Positions 1 to 11,679 of a DNA stretch of 46,130 nucleotides are shown in pieces; the stretch's first letter is position 1, and every line of letters starts with the position of its first letter. The position numbers and the translations under genes were made by a program. The stretch is from positions 18,342,177-18,388,306 of the forward strand of contig CM012953.1 of the NCBI GenBank assembly GCA_000181795.3, written 5' to 3'. The notes under the pieces were generated by a model. It saw only the letters and a list, made by a program, of their open reading frames with translations. It did no database searches and had not been told where the DNA came from. This DNA is from Trichinella spiralis (lineage: Eukaryota; Nematoda; Enoplea; Trichinellida; Trichinellidae).

Positions 1-900
1 ACGGTACTCTGCATCTCATCTCGCCATGAGGTCCGTGCCGTCTAGCTATTTCCCCCCATACAACCATCTTGGTAGGTTTCACCATATTCAGCGACTTTTC
101 TTCCACATAAAGAAGTTCACAACAAGAATTCCCAGAAAAGAGAGATATTCTGCGACCACGAATGGTAGCTGGTGTTTTCAACTACCGAATACCACCAGGA
201 CAGAAACTGCTTCGCGCGCGTTGAGGTCCCTCCCTTCCTGCATATCGTCACAAGTAATCAATAAGTTAGTCCTACGTCGTCCTGATCACTGATGTCCAAC
301 TTATCCCAAAACATCTTTGGATATGGTTCAAATAGCAGCCTCTGAATCGAGCAAAAATTAAATGGAGAATCCCCGTATCCCACCTTGCGTAATCGGCGTA
401 TCGTCGATGACTACCTCGGTCGCTAATGCTAATGGATCATCCGCCTTACGTGAGCTTCCATCCAGAAGTCTCAACGACAGAAGACGTTCGCGTGTGGGCT
501 GGTTTCCCACCGGTCGCATACAGTATTCTTCCAGTTTCTCTAATCTGGCTTCAAGCGTGGCTGGATGCTTTTGCTGAAATACATCTTCAGACAGGGAGGG
601 CTTAGTCGAACTTTCTTCACAGCCGTCCCCTGTCAGAGTCGGTGGACAGTTTCTTCACAGTTGGTATCGGGAACTATTATCACCTCCAATGGGTAGACGA
701 TCGTCCAGTCGGGAGATGACATCTCTGATTTCAGCGGGATGAACATCTCCTTCAGGTCTGTTTTCAGTACTTTGTCGTCGTTCACATCGTCTCTTAACGT
801 GGCAGTATTTCGTTCTGGGACAGGACCCCATTTGTAATTTGTCATCCTTTGCTTCCAGCGGTTTTCTATTAAATTCAGAGCACACGTATGTAGATGAGCG
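1..900 (-). mobile_element. LTR-retroelement fossil, gag/protease-like piece
   Basis: Read on the minus strand, this stretch holds degraded coding matter with a gag-like acidic and basic segment followed by a patch that resembles the entry to a retropepsin, with hydrophobic residues and an Asp-Ser in the expected active-site setting. The left edge carries an ACGGTACTC string that matches the LTR motif of other elements in the window. The piece is clearly broken in several places and looks old. The family is uncertain; Gypsy or BEL/Pao are both possible. Assignment rests on reading alone and is weak. Confidence 0.4.
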
Positions 901-984
901 CGTTACGCATTACGTGTGAACAATGATACGTAATATATAAAATAACTGTTTATGGAAAAGTAAATATAGCACATAAAACTACAA

Positions 985-1150
985 AAAAGTAAGAACGACG
1001 TGAACAATGACAGTGACAACCATGTCACAGAGAGAGAAGATTAGCAAACTGCTTTCCAGAGGTGCAAAAACCAACACTAGTTACGTCACCACCAGCTACT
1101 ACTGATCTTCAGGTATCAGCCGGTATACGGTAGTTCATATCCGATGTTCT
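985..1150 (-). repeat. LTR-like fragment with ACGTCACC and TACGGTAG
   Basis: The piece contains GTTACGTCACCACC followed about 45 bases later by TACGGTAGTT, the same pair of strings in the same order as in the BEL-type LTR copies near 13.05 kb and 42.03 kb. It also holds a CTGATCTTCAGG string like the core of the Gypsy-type LTRs. It is probably a remnant LTR end belonging to the fossil on its left. Confidence 0.4.
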
Positions 1151-1179
1151 CGTCATCTGAAATTACAAATATACACTAA

Positions 1180-2480
1180 TAAAAGGATACAAGTCATAAG
1201 CAAATTACTTATGAATCACCGTACATCCTATCTGCAAACAGCCAATTGTTGTGGAATTTTAGCAGATGAGTTCAGAACACTGAGTAAATAGTACAGTTAT
1301 TAGACTTAGTTTTGCAGACAAGCGATTGGGTGTGAACGCAAAACGAGTGCGTTCGGTTAGCCACAATCCAGTTCTACAGTCTGAAATATATGCAGTTCTC
1401 TTGCGAGAAAGCGACGGGAATTTTGTTGCTAACAAAAATGTTCACTTAAAAAGCAGACTAAACAGTGTTAAGTGCTCCTTGGAAAGAAAGCTTATTATTT
1501 TACTTATATCCTGTGTTTAATTTTAATTTTTTTATTCATTTATAAATTGAATACAGTTGTTTACAGTACTTTATCTCGATCTTGAAGATCAGAAAGATGT
1601 GTATGTACGTGTACTTATGTGCAGCATTATGTAGCTGGTTTTTCCTACGATGTGTATTATTTAGGTTTTGTACTGTTACGGTTATACTGGCATGCAATGA
1701 ATACATATTTCACGAATGCTAATACCACAGAAATCTCGTGGACTAAGCGAACAAAAAATGTTACCAAAGAAAAGTTGTGTAAGCGTAAAAAGCTTTCATC
1801 TGTGATTTTTTTGTGTTTTTGAAGAGCACTCCATATGTCAAAGGTTTCTGAAATGTTCAACTATTGTGTAAGTTGTTTTCTTATTTTCAGCAGTTTATTA
1901 TTGTTATTTGTCTTGTTGTTGTTGTTTTGAATAGCTTTACTAGAGAGTTTCTCTACTTTGTGTTTGTGGCCAACTTGTTTAAAACTTTTATGGATTCTTT
2001 CTTATAATATAAATGTAAAATAGTTTAACATAATTTTAATGTGATTTGATTTTTTGTAAATCGGCTGTAAAAATTTCAGTTTTTTTGTTAAATGTTTTTC
2101 TCTTTTCATTTCACGACAGTAAATTCCTGGAAAATGAAATGAAAATAATTCAATTCTTTTTTAGAGTGATTCCACTGATTTACGGAAGACATGAAAATTC
2201 AAACAAGAATGGCAAAGCAGGCGAAGCCAAAATCAGGGCTTTCATGAGTCATCTTCGCTGGTCGGTTCTCTTTCTGTCCAAGAATGAGATATATTTTGTA
2301 TGAACCTTGATGAAGAATGTTCCTCAAGCTACCGCTACAAATTGAAGATAAATTAAAAATCATGAAGTCTATGTAAAGTTTTTGATATGGTACCAGGATG
2401 CAGGAAACGAAGCTGTGGGGTTCGATTCGGTCAATGTGTGTCGAGCTTCTAAACATTTAATAAACGTCTCTCAGTCAATC
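1180..2480. other. AT-rich stretch, no gene seen
   Basis: Short open frames here have low-complexity, AT-driven composition and no recognisable motif on either strand. I see no splice-site series, RNA gene or clear repeat boundary. Confidence 0.5.
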
Positions 2481-2499
2481 AGAGATCAATGAAAGTAGC

Positions 2500-3250
2500 T
2501 GAAACCAACGACCTATCAGAATGAAAATGATTTGACTTTTAGCCTGAATACAGACAGATTTCGCCAAACTCGATGGCGAACAGTTTTGTCGTTTACATTC
2601 TGGTCATCTGAGACGCAGCGTACACAACGGCGGCAATTTGCACGATGCACGAAATTGCGTTTCTGCGATTCAGCCTTGCAAAGAAGACGACTCGTTTGCA
2701 GAAAGTTGTAGAAGCGTTGTTGAATTTTGAGAAAGGATATCCGTATGATGGTGATCAGGTGTGCGTATCTCGGACCCCCCGACGGCCAGACCTTCCTTAC
2801 ATCAACCCACAGATAGAAGATACTCATCCATTTCCGCTAATTTTGAGTGAACTCGCAAGCGAACATCAGAACAATGTATATCCAAGTCCGCCCGCATAAA
2901 CAAGATGGAGATGTCAGTTAGTTCCTGTAATGAAAGCTGCAAGAAAGCTTTCTCTGTCCTTCTGTGCTTCTTTCGCGCGCTTTTCGATAACGCTAATAAT
3001 TCATCGTTAACCTTCCTATATTGAGAGATGGCGAGTGCGAGCGTTGAATTGTTGGCTGATGCATACCGCAAGACGTTTTCCATGCTCATAGTACTCCACA
3101 GGATATTCAAAGCCACAACAATGATAAAATGAATTCATCAAAAAAGACGAAATGCCCAGTTTCGCACATAATTCTGCGGATGTCGAGAAAGCTGAATTGC
3201 TTACAAGCGGAGATACCGTACACAGATCTACTGCTAACAGAATAATGCTC
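2500..3250 (-). repeat. diverged unclassified repeat
   Basis: The segment is more GC-rich than its flanks and has overlapping minus-strand open frames of about 100 residues that I do not recognise. The part at about 2,875-2,945 weakly resembles 16,680-16,760 in the same orientation; both share a GTAT.TCCA start and a TTCCTGT..TGAAAGCTG-like end. It is probably an old repeat, perhaps a retroelement piece, but the family is unknown. Confidence 0.3.
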
Positions 3251-4305
3251 TAAGGGCATATGTGAATGTTGAATGAATTTGTATTTGAATCATTTTTGTT
3301 CTGGTTCATTTCAGCGGTTCTATGACTATACATGCAGGTATATTGTTCTCTTTTCAAATTGTGAACAATACATAAACTAAGTTTCCGCATGAGAAGAAAT
3401 GCTATCCTAGCGATTGATGATTTTGCAACATAATTTCATTCGACATTTGTATTTGTAATGTTTGTCAAACTGTAATAAAAAGAGATTAATAATTTTCTTT
3501 TTGCACCTGCGTTTCTTTATTTTGTTTCTACTGTTAATTTTTAATTTATTATAGTATGTTCAGTTATTTTGAATTTTTAAAAGCAAGCTAATCATGGAAT
3601 TAAATATTGATTCTAATGATCCATTGGGATATTTTTATGATTGTATTTTTAAAAAACAATTATATGTAATATTGTCAAACGATGTTTAAAAAGTAAGAAA
3701 ATTAACAATATTTGAATGACGCTATGTTATTATTAGTTCATTTTTTGGAGTAATTTATAAAATAATAAGTCATCTTGAAAATATGAAGAAGAATAAAAAT
3801 GAACGCGTATGTCGCGGCATGATCTTCAGTGCAACCTTGAAATTTCTCTTCTTGTATGCAAGTGTTGTCTGTCTTTATTTAATTTCTTTTTTTTGAAAAG
3901 TCAAAGATCGACGAACTCTGACACTAAATAAACCTGTCAATAGCATTTTTTCTATCCTTTGTTAACACTGGTTAAAATTGCGTTGACAAAAGTTCAAGCA
4001 CAACTTTTTATAATACAGTATGCCATGTTGCTTGGTGCTTATAAAGACTTTTGAATTTTTTGGAAATTTCTTTCTGTGAAGAAAATAAATCCTAGCTACG
4101 CTAAATTGAACTGCCGTGCGTGTGGGTGTGTCTAAGCTTCAAAATTCATCTGATGGAGAAATATAGCAAACGTCGCCTTCGCAATGGTAATTCAACGAGA
4201 AAACTGAAACTTGTACGCAGATTCAGGGAAGATTTCATTTATGAAAAATTTTTCATGCTGAAAGAAGAACATGCACTTTTACGTTTCCAACTGCAAATGC
4301 TACAA
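3250..4305. other. AT-rich stretch, no gene seen
   Basis: No recognisable coding sequence, RNA gene or repeat boundary. A short plus-strand open frame near 4.12-4.40 kb runs into the left inverted-repeat arm and looks accidental. Confidence 0.5.
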
Positions 4306-4309
4306 CACG

Positions 4310-5990
4310 TGAGGTATCACACATGGACGTGTTGTGCAAATTCTGGTGCCATTGTCAAAGATAGAGTGTCTGACCATTTCTTATACTCATGCATGTGTTG
4401 CTGACAATGGGTGAAGCTTCATTTATTCACTGAGAGATGGTATTCTGACTACAGGTAGCTTGTTCTGGTGGTCTGGGTGATCAGGCACTGAAGGTACGCA
4501 TACTTCATATCTCACGTCATCAGAAGCCTGTTCATAATGAAACTTCTTCAACGCTTCTCAGTTTTTTACAGAGAAGTCTTCTTCTGAGGCAATCTGAAAC
4601 GGCTCTACTTCTCAGAATTTTTTCATCGTTTCTTCTGCAGGATTTTCTGCTGAATCCTTCAGATCCCCAGTTAAGCATATGGCAATGAGTTGACCTGCCT
4701 GAATTCACTTCAACTCTTATTTTTATTATACAGCCACTGGTTCACCGGCATGCCCTTCCTGCACATAAAGGCCCATGTGCTTGAAGTAATGAATCTGATG
4801 AAGACACTGAGTATGGATTGTTGTGCCAGAAGAAGGTACGCCTGCGTTAGGCATGTCATGTGCCATGAGTTCATAGGGTCCATTTCAGCTTGCTTGAGTT
4901 TCTCGCATATATTCTTGTGTTTGAAAAAGTTGTGGTGGGTCAACGACTTCGCTGATAGCTCAGAGCATTGTGCATTTCCATGTGTGTCGTCACTCGCTGC
5001 GCCCTGATCTTTTACAGCCATTGGAATGCATGCCATGCTTCCAATCTTCTGCCAGGGTAAACTACCCGGCAATACTTTCTCGACGGTTTCATGAGTATAT
5101 CTGTTATCAGGTGAAATGAAGACTAAGGTTCTTTTATCACCTTTGAAGTCATTCGACAAATCAACAGTTACCTTCTCGTCCGCCTGAATCATTTCATCAC
5201 AGTTGATCAATCATATAAAAGGTTTCAGGAGATGGTATGCGCTGAACGAAATTATAATTTCAGAAGCTAAAGCTAACACTACTGAGGATTCTTGTCAGCT
5301 CTGTCAGCGCATCGATGATTCTTCTCTGGTACTTGTAATGAGCATGTAGACCTGAGTTTTTAGGTAGTACACGCAGCAACCTTCTAAACTGATGACAAGT
5401 GGCCTCAGCCGCTTGATCCAATTCTTTTCGATGTTTCTCTGTTGCCAGTTCATAATCAGCGTTGCTGCTAGAAGGGCGAGTGATAATTCCCTGCGCCTGA
5501 CAGCTCAGGCAGCTGCACAAGTTGGTTATCTTGGCTGAGATGGCAATCCTGGGTTTGATGCTCACACTAAATGAGCAGAAAATGATCAACACTGTGTAAA
5601 GTCACCATTGAAATTTGCTATCTTCTATCTCGATCTCTTTGCGCTATCTCGATGATATTATAACCATCAAAAGACAGGCAGAGAGTATAGTGTTTATTAG
5701 CAACTATGAACAAGGACCGTCGACGATACGTCAGCGCAAGCTTTCCAAACCAACAACAACAACACGCTTGATGCACACAACGCACTACCGTAATCATCCT
5801 TTGATCTTCAAGTATATATCAATTTACGGTAGCTTCAACTTTCTTCCACTTTGTTGTCTAGACACATATTGTTGTTAGCTCAGTCCGTGTCCGTTACAAG
5901 CCTAAGGAAAGTCTTTCTGGCTCAGAGATCGAAATTGCGCCAATAGTCACGCAACGTGATCCTCAAGTATAGAGTACTGTACTTCTCTTG
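4310..5990 (-). mobile_element. LTR-element fossil, left arm of inverted pair
   Basis: This is the left copy of an LTR element lying on the minus strand. Its LTR starts at 5,898 (TGTAACGGACAC on the minus strand) and runs to about 5,615. It contains a 9-base inverted repeat (5,784-5,792 with 5,823-5,831) and an AATAAA signal. A candidate primer-binding start TGGTGAC lies just inside. The internal part carries open segments with no gag, protease or polymerase motif that I recognise, so the element may be non-autonomous or hold an unknown product. The same sequence recurs inverted at 14,870-16,510. The copy is broken, with a few interruptions. The match ends at 4,310, where the far LTR is not visible. 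Confidence 0.75.
5615..5898 (-). repeat. LTR of the left inverted-repeat arm
   Basis: The LTR starts TGTAACGGACAC on the minus strand. It is homologous to the LTR starts at 6,363 and 10,176 (minus) and 14,961 (plus). It contains CTACCGTAA/TTACGGTAG arms around a TTGAAGATCA core, and an AATAAA. The inner end is approximate. Confidence 0.65.
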
Positions 5991-6109
5991 CTGTAACGGG
6001 CCGCTGTCTCGAGCAGGCTCGTCCGCATCTTCCACCAGATTATTGGCGCATCCATCGCTATTTGGCGATGGGCTGGTATTGACCGGCGCATTTCCCTTGC
6101 TTTCGATCT

Positions 6110-6363
6110 TGCGCTTTCCTGATGGCATTGCGACAATAAAACAATAAACAATGTGTATATACTTTATTAAGCAATCAGAAGCAAGGATCGACGACGATGT
6201 AACCACGAACACACCTCTAGAAACTTGCCAACACTGATGTAAACAACCACTACCGTACTCCGCCTCTGATCTTCATGTCTTATTCTTCATACGGTAGCTT
6301 CAGTTTTCTTCCTCTTCATTTTCTGCAGGAAAAATCTCATTAGCTCGCTCCGTGTCCGCTGCA
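6110..6363 (-). repeat. LTR at the 3' side of the Gypsy fossil
   Basis: The LTR starts TGCAGCGGACAC at 6,363 on the minus strand, directly after a polypurine tract. It has CTACCGTA/TACGGTAG arms at 6,250-6,257 and 6,290-6,297 and an AATAAA near 6,157. Sequence beyond its end (about 5,990-6,130) has a short open segment starting MPSGKRK, as if this LTR also leads into the internal region of a second, truncated copy. Confidence 0.7.
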
Positions 6364-9300
6364 CCACTCTCCCCCTCATGACGATCACGTTTCGTGCTCA
6401 CCTTCTGCGTCTGTACGAAATCTTCGAGCCAGGCTGGTCGCCGCGTCTTTCTCCTCTCCCGTTGTCTCCCCTGGGCTCCTTCTCCTTGACTAGTGTCGTG
6501 GTACGGCTTGAGTCGGTCGAAGTGTACCACCAACCCTTCCCTTCCACCTCCCATCTTCTCCACCCGGTACGTTTTCCAATCCAGCTTCCTCTGGACTTGG
6601 TACGGACCGTCCGAGTACGCCCCAAGTTTGGTCTTTGTGGGGAGGTGCTTCCACATCTGATCGCCAGGGTCGTAGACAGGTCCGTAGGCTTTCCGGTCTT
6701 TCCAAGCCTTTTGGCGTCGTTGTTCCTGGCCGGCTTTCTTTCGGACCACCTCGTACACCCGCTCCAAATCTCTGCGCAGGTGCTGCACGTATTCTCCTGC
6801 GGACCTCACTTGTGCATCCGTCGGCACTCCGTACATCAGGTCCACTGGCAGCCGGAGCTCTCTGCCGAACAGAACGCGACTGGGAGTGGCTACGGCTGTG
6901 CAGTGAACACTAGTCCGATAAGCCAGCAGTGCCCGGTCGAGGTAGACATCCCAATCTTCCGGATGGTCGATGGACGCCTTCGCTAGCATGTCCAGCAGCG
7001 TGCGGTTCATCCGTTCTACCAAGCCGTCTGACTGCGGGTGGTAAGCGGTGGCCCGGGTTTTCGTCACGCCAAACAGCTGGCACACCTCCTTCACCAGCTC
7101 CGACTCGAAGATCCGGCCTTGGTCGGAGTGCAGTGTCTCCGGCGCACCGTAGCGGCAGAAAACGCCGTTCACTAGAGCCGTTGCCACCGTGCGCGCCTCA
7201 GCGTTGGGCAGGGGGAACGCCTCCGGCCACTTGGAGAAGTAGTCGCACACCACTAGGATGTAGCGATTACCATTCTGAGTCTCCTCCTAGGGTCCCACAA
7301 GGTCCATAGCCACTCGTTGGAAAGGGTGGCTCACCGGCTGCAGCTGCATGGGGCTTGCAATTTCTGAGTTGGGATCTCATGAGCGGCACACGTCTGACAC
7401 GCTCGACACCAATCTTCTACGTCCTCCCTCTGCTGGGGCCAGTAGTAACGCTGGCGCACTTTCACCAGGGTTTTTGCCACGCCTAAATGGCCCCCCGTTG
7501 GTTGGTTGTGGATGGTCTTCAGGATTTCTGGGATGTTCCGCCTCGGAATGACCGGCAACAACCTGGAGTCTCCTGTGTCGGGGATCTCCCACGTGCGACA
7601 TACAGTCCCCTCCTGCAGGACTATCCTGCCGCGCTGGCTCCATAGACTCTTCATCCGGAGACTGCCCTCTGAAGCCAGTTGTGGCCATGTCTCCTTCTCG
7701 ACCAACTCCTGTACCTGCATGCACTCGGCGTCTTCCTTCTGTCAGCATTCGACGAGGCTGGCTGAGTCTAACGCCATAGCCGCCACGTGGACATCCGATG
7801 AGTCATCACCGGACCCGAACTGTCTGCAAGCACGACGGGACAGCGCATCTGCGTTTTGGTGTTTCTTCCCGGGACGATGGACCACCTCAAAGTCGAACTC
7901 GGCCAATTTTTCCAGCCAGCGGGCAACCTGTCCCTCAGGCTCTGGAAAGTTCCGCAACCACTTCAGGGAGTTGTGATCCGCCCGGGCTGTGAACTTCCTA
8001 CCATACAAGTATGGCCGGAAGTGGTGAGTAGCCCAGACTAGGGCCAGCATCTCTCTCCGCGTCGCGCAGTAACTCCGCTCCGCCCGTGAGAGCTAGCGGC
8101 TGGCGTACGCGACCACCCGCGGTGGGTCCTGCTCTCCTTGCTGCGACAACACTGCCCCGATGGCGAATTCGCTGGCATCCACATCCACCAGGAAAGTGCG
8201 GTCGAAGTCTGGGTGGCACAGAATCGAGGGACTCACCAGCGCATCCTTCAGGCGAGCGAACGCTTATTCCTCCTTCGGACCCCAGCGCCACTTCTCACCT
8301 TTCTTTGTCAGGGCGTGAAACGGATTTGCCACGCCGGCGAAATTCCGGACAAACCGCCGTAATAGGATGCTAGTCCCAGGAACTGCCGGACTTCTCTCAC
8401 GCATCGAGGCGTGGGCCACTCCTGGACCGCCACCGTCTACTCTGGATCGGTACCAATCCCATGCTGCGTCACAATGTGGCCCTGGTAGTGTACGCTCTGT
8501 CGCATCAGTTGGCACTTCTTCGGCTTGATCTTCAGTCCTACGGACTGCAGGCGGGACAGCACCCCTTCCAACCGTTCCAGGTGCTCCTCGTCTGTCTTCC
8601 CGAAGACGATAATATCGTCGAGATAGACGAGGCACGTTTTCCACGTCAGCCCCCTCAGCGCTTTCTCCATCAAACGCTGAAACGTCGCCGGGGCGTTGCA
8701 GAATCTGAACGGCATGACGCGGAACTGGAAGAGTCCCAGGGGTGTAGAAAACGCCGTTTTCTCCCGGTCTCTTTCAGCGACTTCTACTTGCCAGTAGACA
8801 GACGCCAAATCGAGCGTGCTGAACCACTTGGCCCCTGCCAACGCATCCAGCGTATCGTCTATTTGCGGGATGGGTTGGGCATCGACGCGCGTCACAGCGT
8901 AAGGAGTAAGGAGTCTAGCAGTAAGGAAACCCTTGTCCCACTCAGCTTACCCTTTACACATGGCGTGTCGCCCGTTTGCAGTCCGGCCATAGACAACGCC
9001 CTGCGGTTTCCAGGTCTTCCGCTCTGTGCGCCCGTCGGCGGTCGTTGGGTTAGGCGTCTTTCGTGTGGGCAGTCGCGTCGGAGGTGACCCAAACCACCGC
9101 AATTGAAACAGCCGCCTCTTCTCGCGGCGGGTCGTGCGACCGTCGACTCCTGTTTTTCCAACTTCAAAAAAATCTTCTTCACCTCACGTATCAGGTCTTC
9201 CATGGTCGGGGTCGCTTCGGTTTTCTCCGGCTTAGGATTACCGGTGCGCGTCTGCTGCCTCTGGTGGAAATCTTCTTCAGCCCGCATGACTTTACTGACC

Positions 9301-9924
9301 AGTGTCTGAGCTTCAGTAAGGGTCGCCGGTTCCTGCAGCCGGATCGCCAGATACGCCTCTTTTGAGGTTATTCCCCCGGCGAAACGCGCCACGAGATCGC
9401 GTTCTGTTACGCCGGTTCTGCGTCCAATTTCCGCCACCTCCTGGGCGTATTGTTCGATGATTTGGTCCTCGCGTTGGTGTAGGGTGTGGAGCCGTTCGAT
9501 CAGCTGCCCTGTCGACTTTTACGGCCATACGCGTCCAGCAATCTCTTCCTGAACTCTTCGAAGGAATCCTGTCTTATTTGTCCTGCCGGGTAGAGCTCGC
9601 GGCGGACTGAATCGCTTAGAAGATAGCGAGCAGCCATGCCGCGGTCAGAAGGCGAAACCCTGCTGAGGCAGAGGAAGTCTTCCAGCCTCTCCAGCCATTC
9701 GACGGAATCCATCTCCGGACGAAAAGCAGGGGGCGGGCGATAGTAGTCAGCTCGGTACGCCGATAGCATCATTTTCCAGACAGGCCATGATTGTAACGAG
9801 CCACTCCTGCCACAGTCATCACTGAATGACGACGCGCCAGGGTTGACCTGCGGGTTCATCTCCGCGTCTGTATCGTCCGTCTGGTTACTACTGGCCCTGC
9901 CGCCCCTTTTCCCTAATTCACGCT

Positions 9925-10176
9925 TTGTTAGTAACCTTCTCGCACTCAAAGCACAGAACAAGAATACAATATTTATTCGCAACAACAACAACGACCACCA
10001 CCGTATATCGCAAACAACGAACTATGGCTCCAGCGCTACTCATAATAGTCACGCTCCACCGTACTCCTTCCTGATCTTCAAGTACTGGTCTGCTTACGGT
10101 AGTTTTGTTCTTTTTCCTCATCTTCGTTATCTAGAGAAGCACAGCAGTTGTCAGTTGTCGGTCTGCGTCTGCTACA
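9925..10176 (-). repeat. LTR at the 5' side of the Gypsy fossil
   Basis: The LTR starts TGTAGCAGACGC at 10,176 on the minus strand. It contains the ACCGTA...GATCTTCAAG...TACGGTAG block (about 10,055-10,105) and an AATAAA near 9,972. The inner boundary is estimated; no clean primer-binding site was found. Confidence 0.7.
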
Positions 10177-11290
10177 AAGGCTCTAGTGCACTGTAGCACC
10201 AGTTTACTTCATTTTTTATAGAATTGCTACTGAATAAGTAATAAAAGTAACCTGTATACGGAAATCAAATTAGGATACTCAAACTTAAACAGAAACAAGC
10301 AAAAGTGGATTAAAGCAGTATTCCTGACGGAACAGCAAGGATACTGCAATATTTGAACCTGTATATTATAATACTGTATTCCTAGAGACTGAGACATTTC
10401 ACCGTCAGTATGAAATGCAGCCACCTTACTGAAGTGACACGTATTGATAACGCTTTTTTCTGTTGGTGTCATCCGTGACAGATGTGACCATCCTCTCTTC
10501 AAACTGTTTCGTTGTTGTAGCGAAGCTAACATATCAAACTTTCGCCGAAGCAAGTTTACGGTACTGAATCCGGGAAGAATGAAGCCAAATGCATCAGCAA
10601 TTTGTTGCTGTGGGATGTGACGCTGCACTTCGGTGAGGCAGATTCAGAGCAAAGTGGCGCCCCCAAAAAAGAGATCAGATTGGTCTAGCCGCAGATTATT
10701 TAAAGGCAGGTGCGCTGTTTGCCTGAATTGGAATGAAAGATAGGTTTGTGGCGAACCAGAATGCTCACCTAGAAATGGTTCTGCAGCAGATGACTGAAAG
10801 ACTGCTTCAAGCAACCAGTCGGTTAATGGCCAGGCAGGGAAGGCCGCCTCAATGTAATTACGAGAAAAAGCAAAACGTGTGGAGTTTAGCCACATCAAGA
10901 AGGCATTGTGTGGAGTGAAAACTACTGCCAGCATATTTCAGAGAGAGCTACATGGAGTGCCTCATCGGATCAATGAATAAATCTTTATGGCACGACATCA
11001 TACAAGTGCTGCTGGATGAGAGGAAGCACCTGTCAACCTGAAATCCCACACTGAAGTAAGCGCAGACCTACAGCGCTGTAAAGAATCACGGCGTATTGGG
11101 GCTGATTTGAAACGAACAGTAGTGAGACCAAGTATATACACCGGATAGCACTCACAAGCTGCACTTCTTAGAAGATTACCAGTATGTTTTCCACATACAG
11201 AACTGGCACATTGTTACATGATGTAAACTTCAAAAATCATAGATGGTAGCACATAAAATGTTTGAAAACGATCTCATCTCAGCAGCAACT
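10177..11290. repeat. diverged retroelement-like repeat
   Basis: No intact gene. Parts resemble 16.65-17.10 kb, but with the matching blocks in a different order: a GCAGC..TACTGA.(G/C)TGACAC block at 10,427 and 16,995, and a CTACAG(C/T)GCTGTAA-like block at 11,070 and 16,855. A plus-strand patch near 10.9 kb weakly recalls a Gypsy reverse transcriptase around the Phe-Gln motif. This is an old, broken piece and the assignment is weak. Confidence 0.35.
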
Positions 11291-11303
11291 GTCTACGGAA
11301 GTT

Positions 11304-11570
11304 TCATTTCATTTCCCCAATCAGCTTCTGCTTAAGAGCAGTGCATTCCTGACAATAAAACTGTATCATATTTTCATGACCCTTATATGAAATGCACGGA
11401 AGCTTGTTAAGTAGACATTGCTGCGTCGACACAAGATCATTCGATTGGCAGTAGCTAGTTTTGAAACTGCCTTGAAACTGATACTCTGGTTCAGAACCCT
11501 CAGGGAGGGGGTGCGTCTGTTGGGATCTTCTCTTTATCAGCTGCATCCGATTGCGCTGCTGATCTTTCAT
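11304..11570 (-). pseudogene. possible B-box zinc-finger fragment
   Basis: The C-terminal third of this minus-strand open frame (about 11,307-11,405) reads KGHENMIQFYCQECTAL, which resembles the core of TRIM-type B-box zinc fingers: a His, a Glu, an aromatic residue, then CxxC. Several later zinc ligands of a full B-box are not seen, and no RING or coiled coil is visible. The fragment lies downstream of a BEL-type gag on the same strand. It could be host gene debris or part of the element. This is a pattern read by eye. Confidence 0.3.
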
Positions 11571-11679
11571 TTCTTGATGGTGCTGTCTGCGGGACTCGTC
11601 TGCGATTCAGACGACGGTGGGAGTTCTCTGAGGCTAGCAGAGGATGCTGACCTCATCGATTAGAAGTTTGCTGACAACT

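Larger units (their letters stand above)
5990..10176 (-). mobile_element. Ty3/Gypsy LTR retrotransposon fossil
   Basis: A minus-strand Gypsy-type copy with parts in the usual order. Gag (about 8.9-9.9 kb) has a CCHC zinc knuckle reading CFNCGGLGHLRRDC. Reverse transcriptase and RNase H occupy about 7.7-8.9 kb, with YLDDI and LGLFQF/MPF-like motifs and a VVHRPGKKHQNADALSRR end. Integrase (about 6.3-7.7 kb) has an HHCC zinc region, HSDQG and HPQSDGLVERMNRTL. A purine-rich tract reading GAGGGGGAGAGTGG on the minus strand abuts the LTR start at 6,363. The upstream LTR starts at 10,176. The copy is broken, with roughly half a dozen interruptions and not all domains complete, and its two LTRs differ strongly, so it is old or mosaic. 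It lies between the two inverted copies of another LTR element. Confidence 0.92.

Noticed and set aside
2400-2450. GGTTCGATTCGG as a tRNA T-arm
   Set aside because: No acceptor or anticodon stem can be formed around it and it lies in an AT-rich non-gene stretch.
6378-6986. 202-residue plus-strand open frame
   Set aside because: It is antisense to the Gypsy integrase region and has biased composition from GC-rich reverse-strand codons.
8461-9087. 208-residue plus-strand open frame
   Set aside because: Antisense to the Gypsy reverse transcriptase/gag region; no motif in its own frame.
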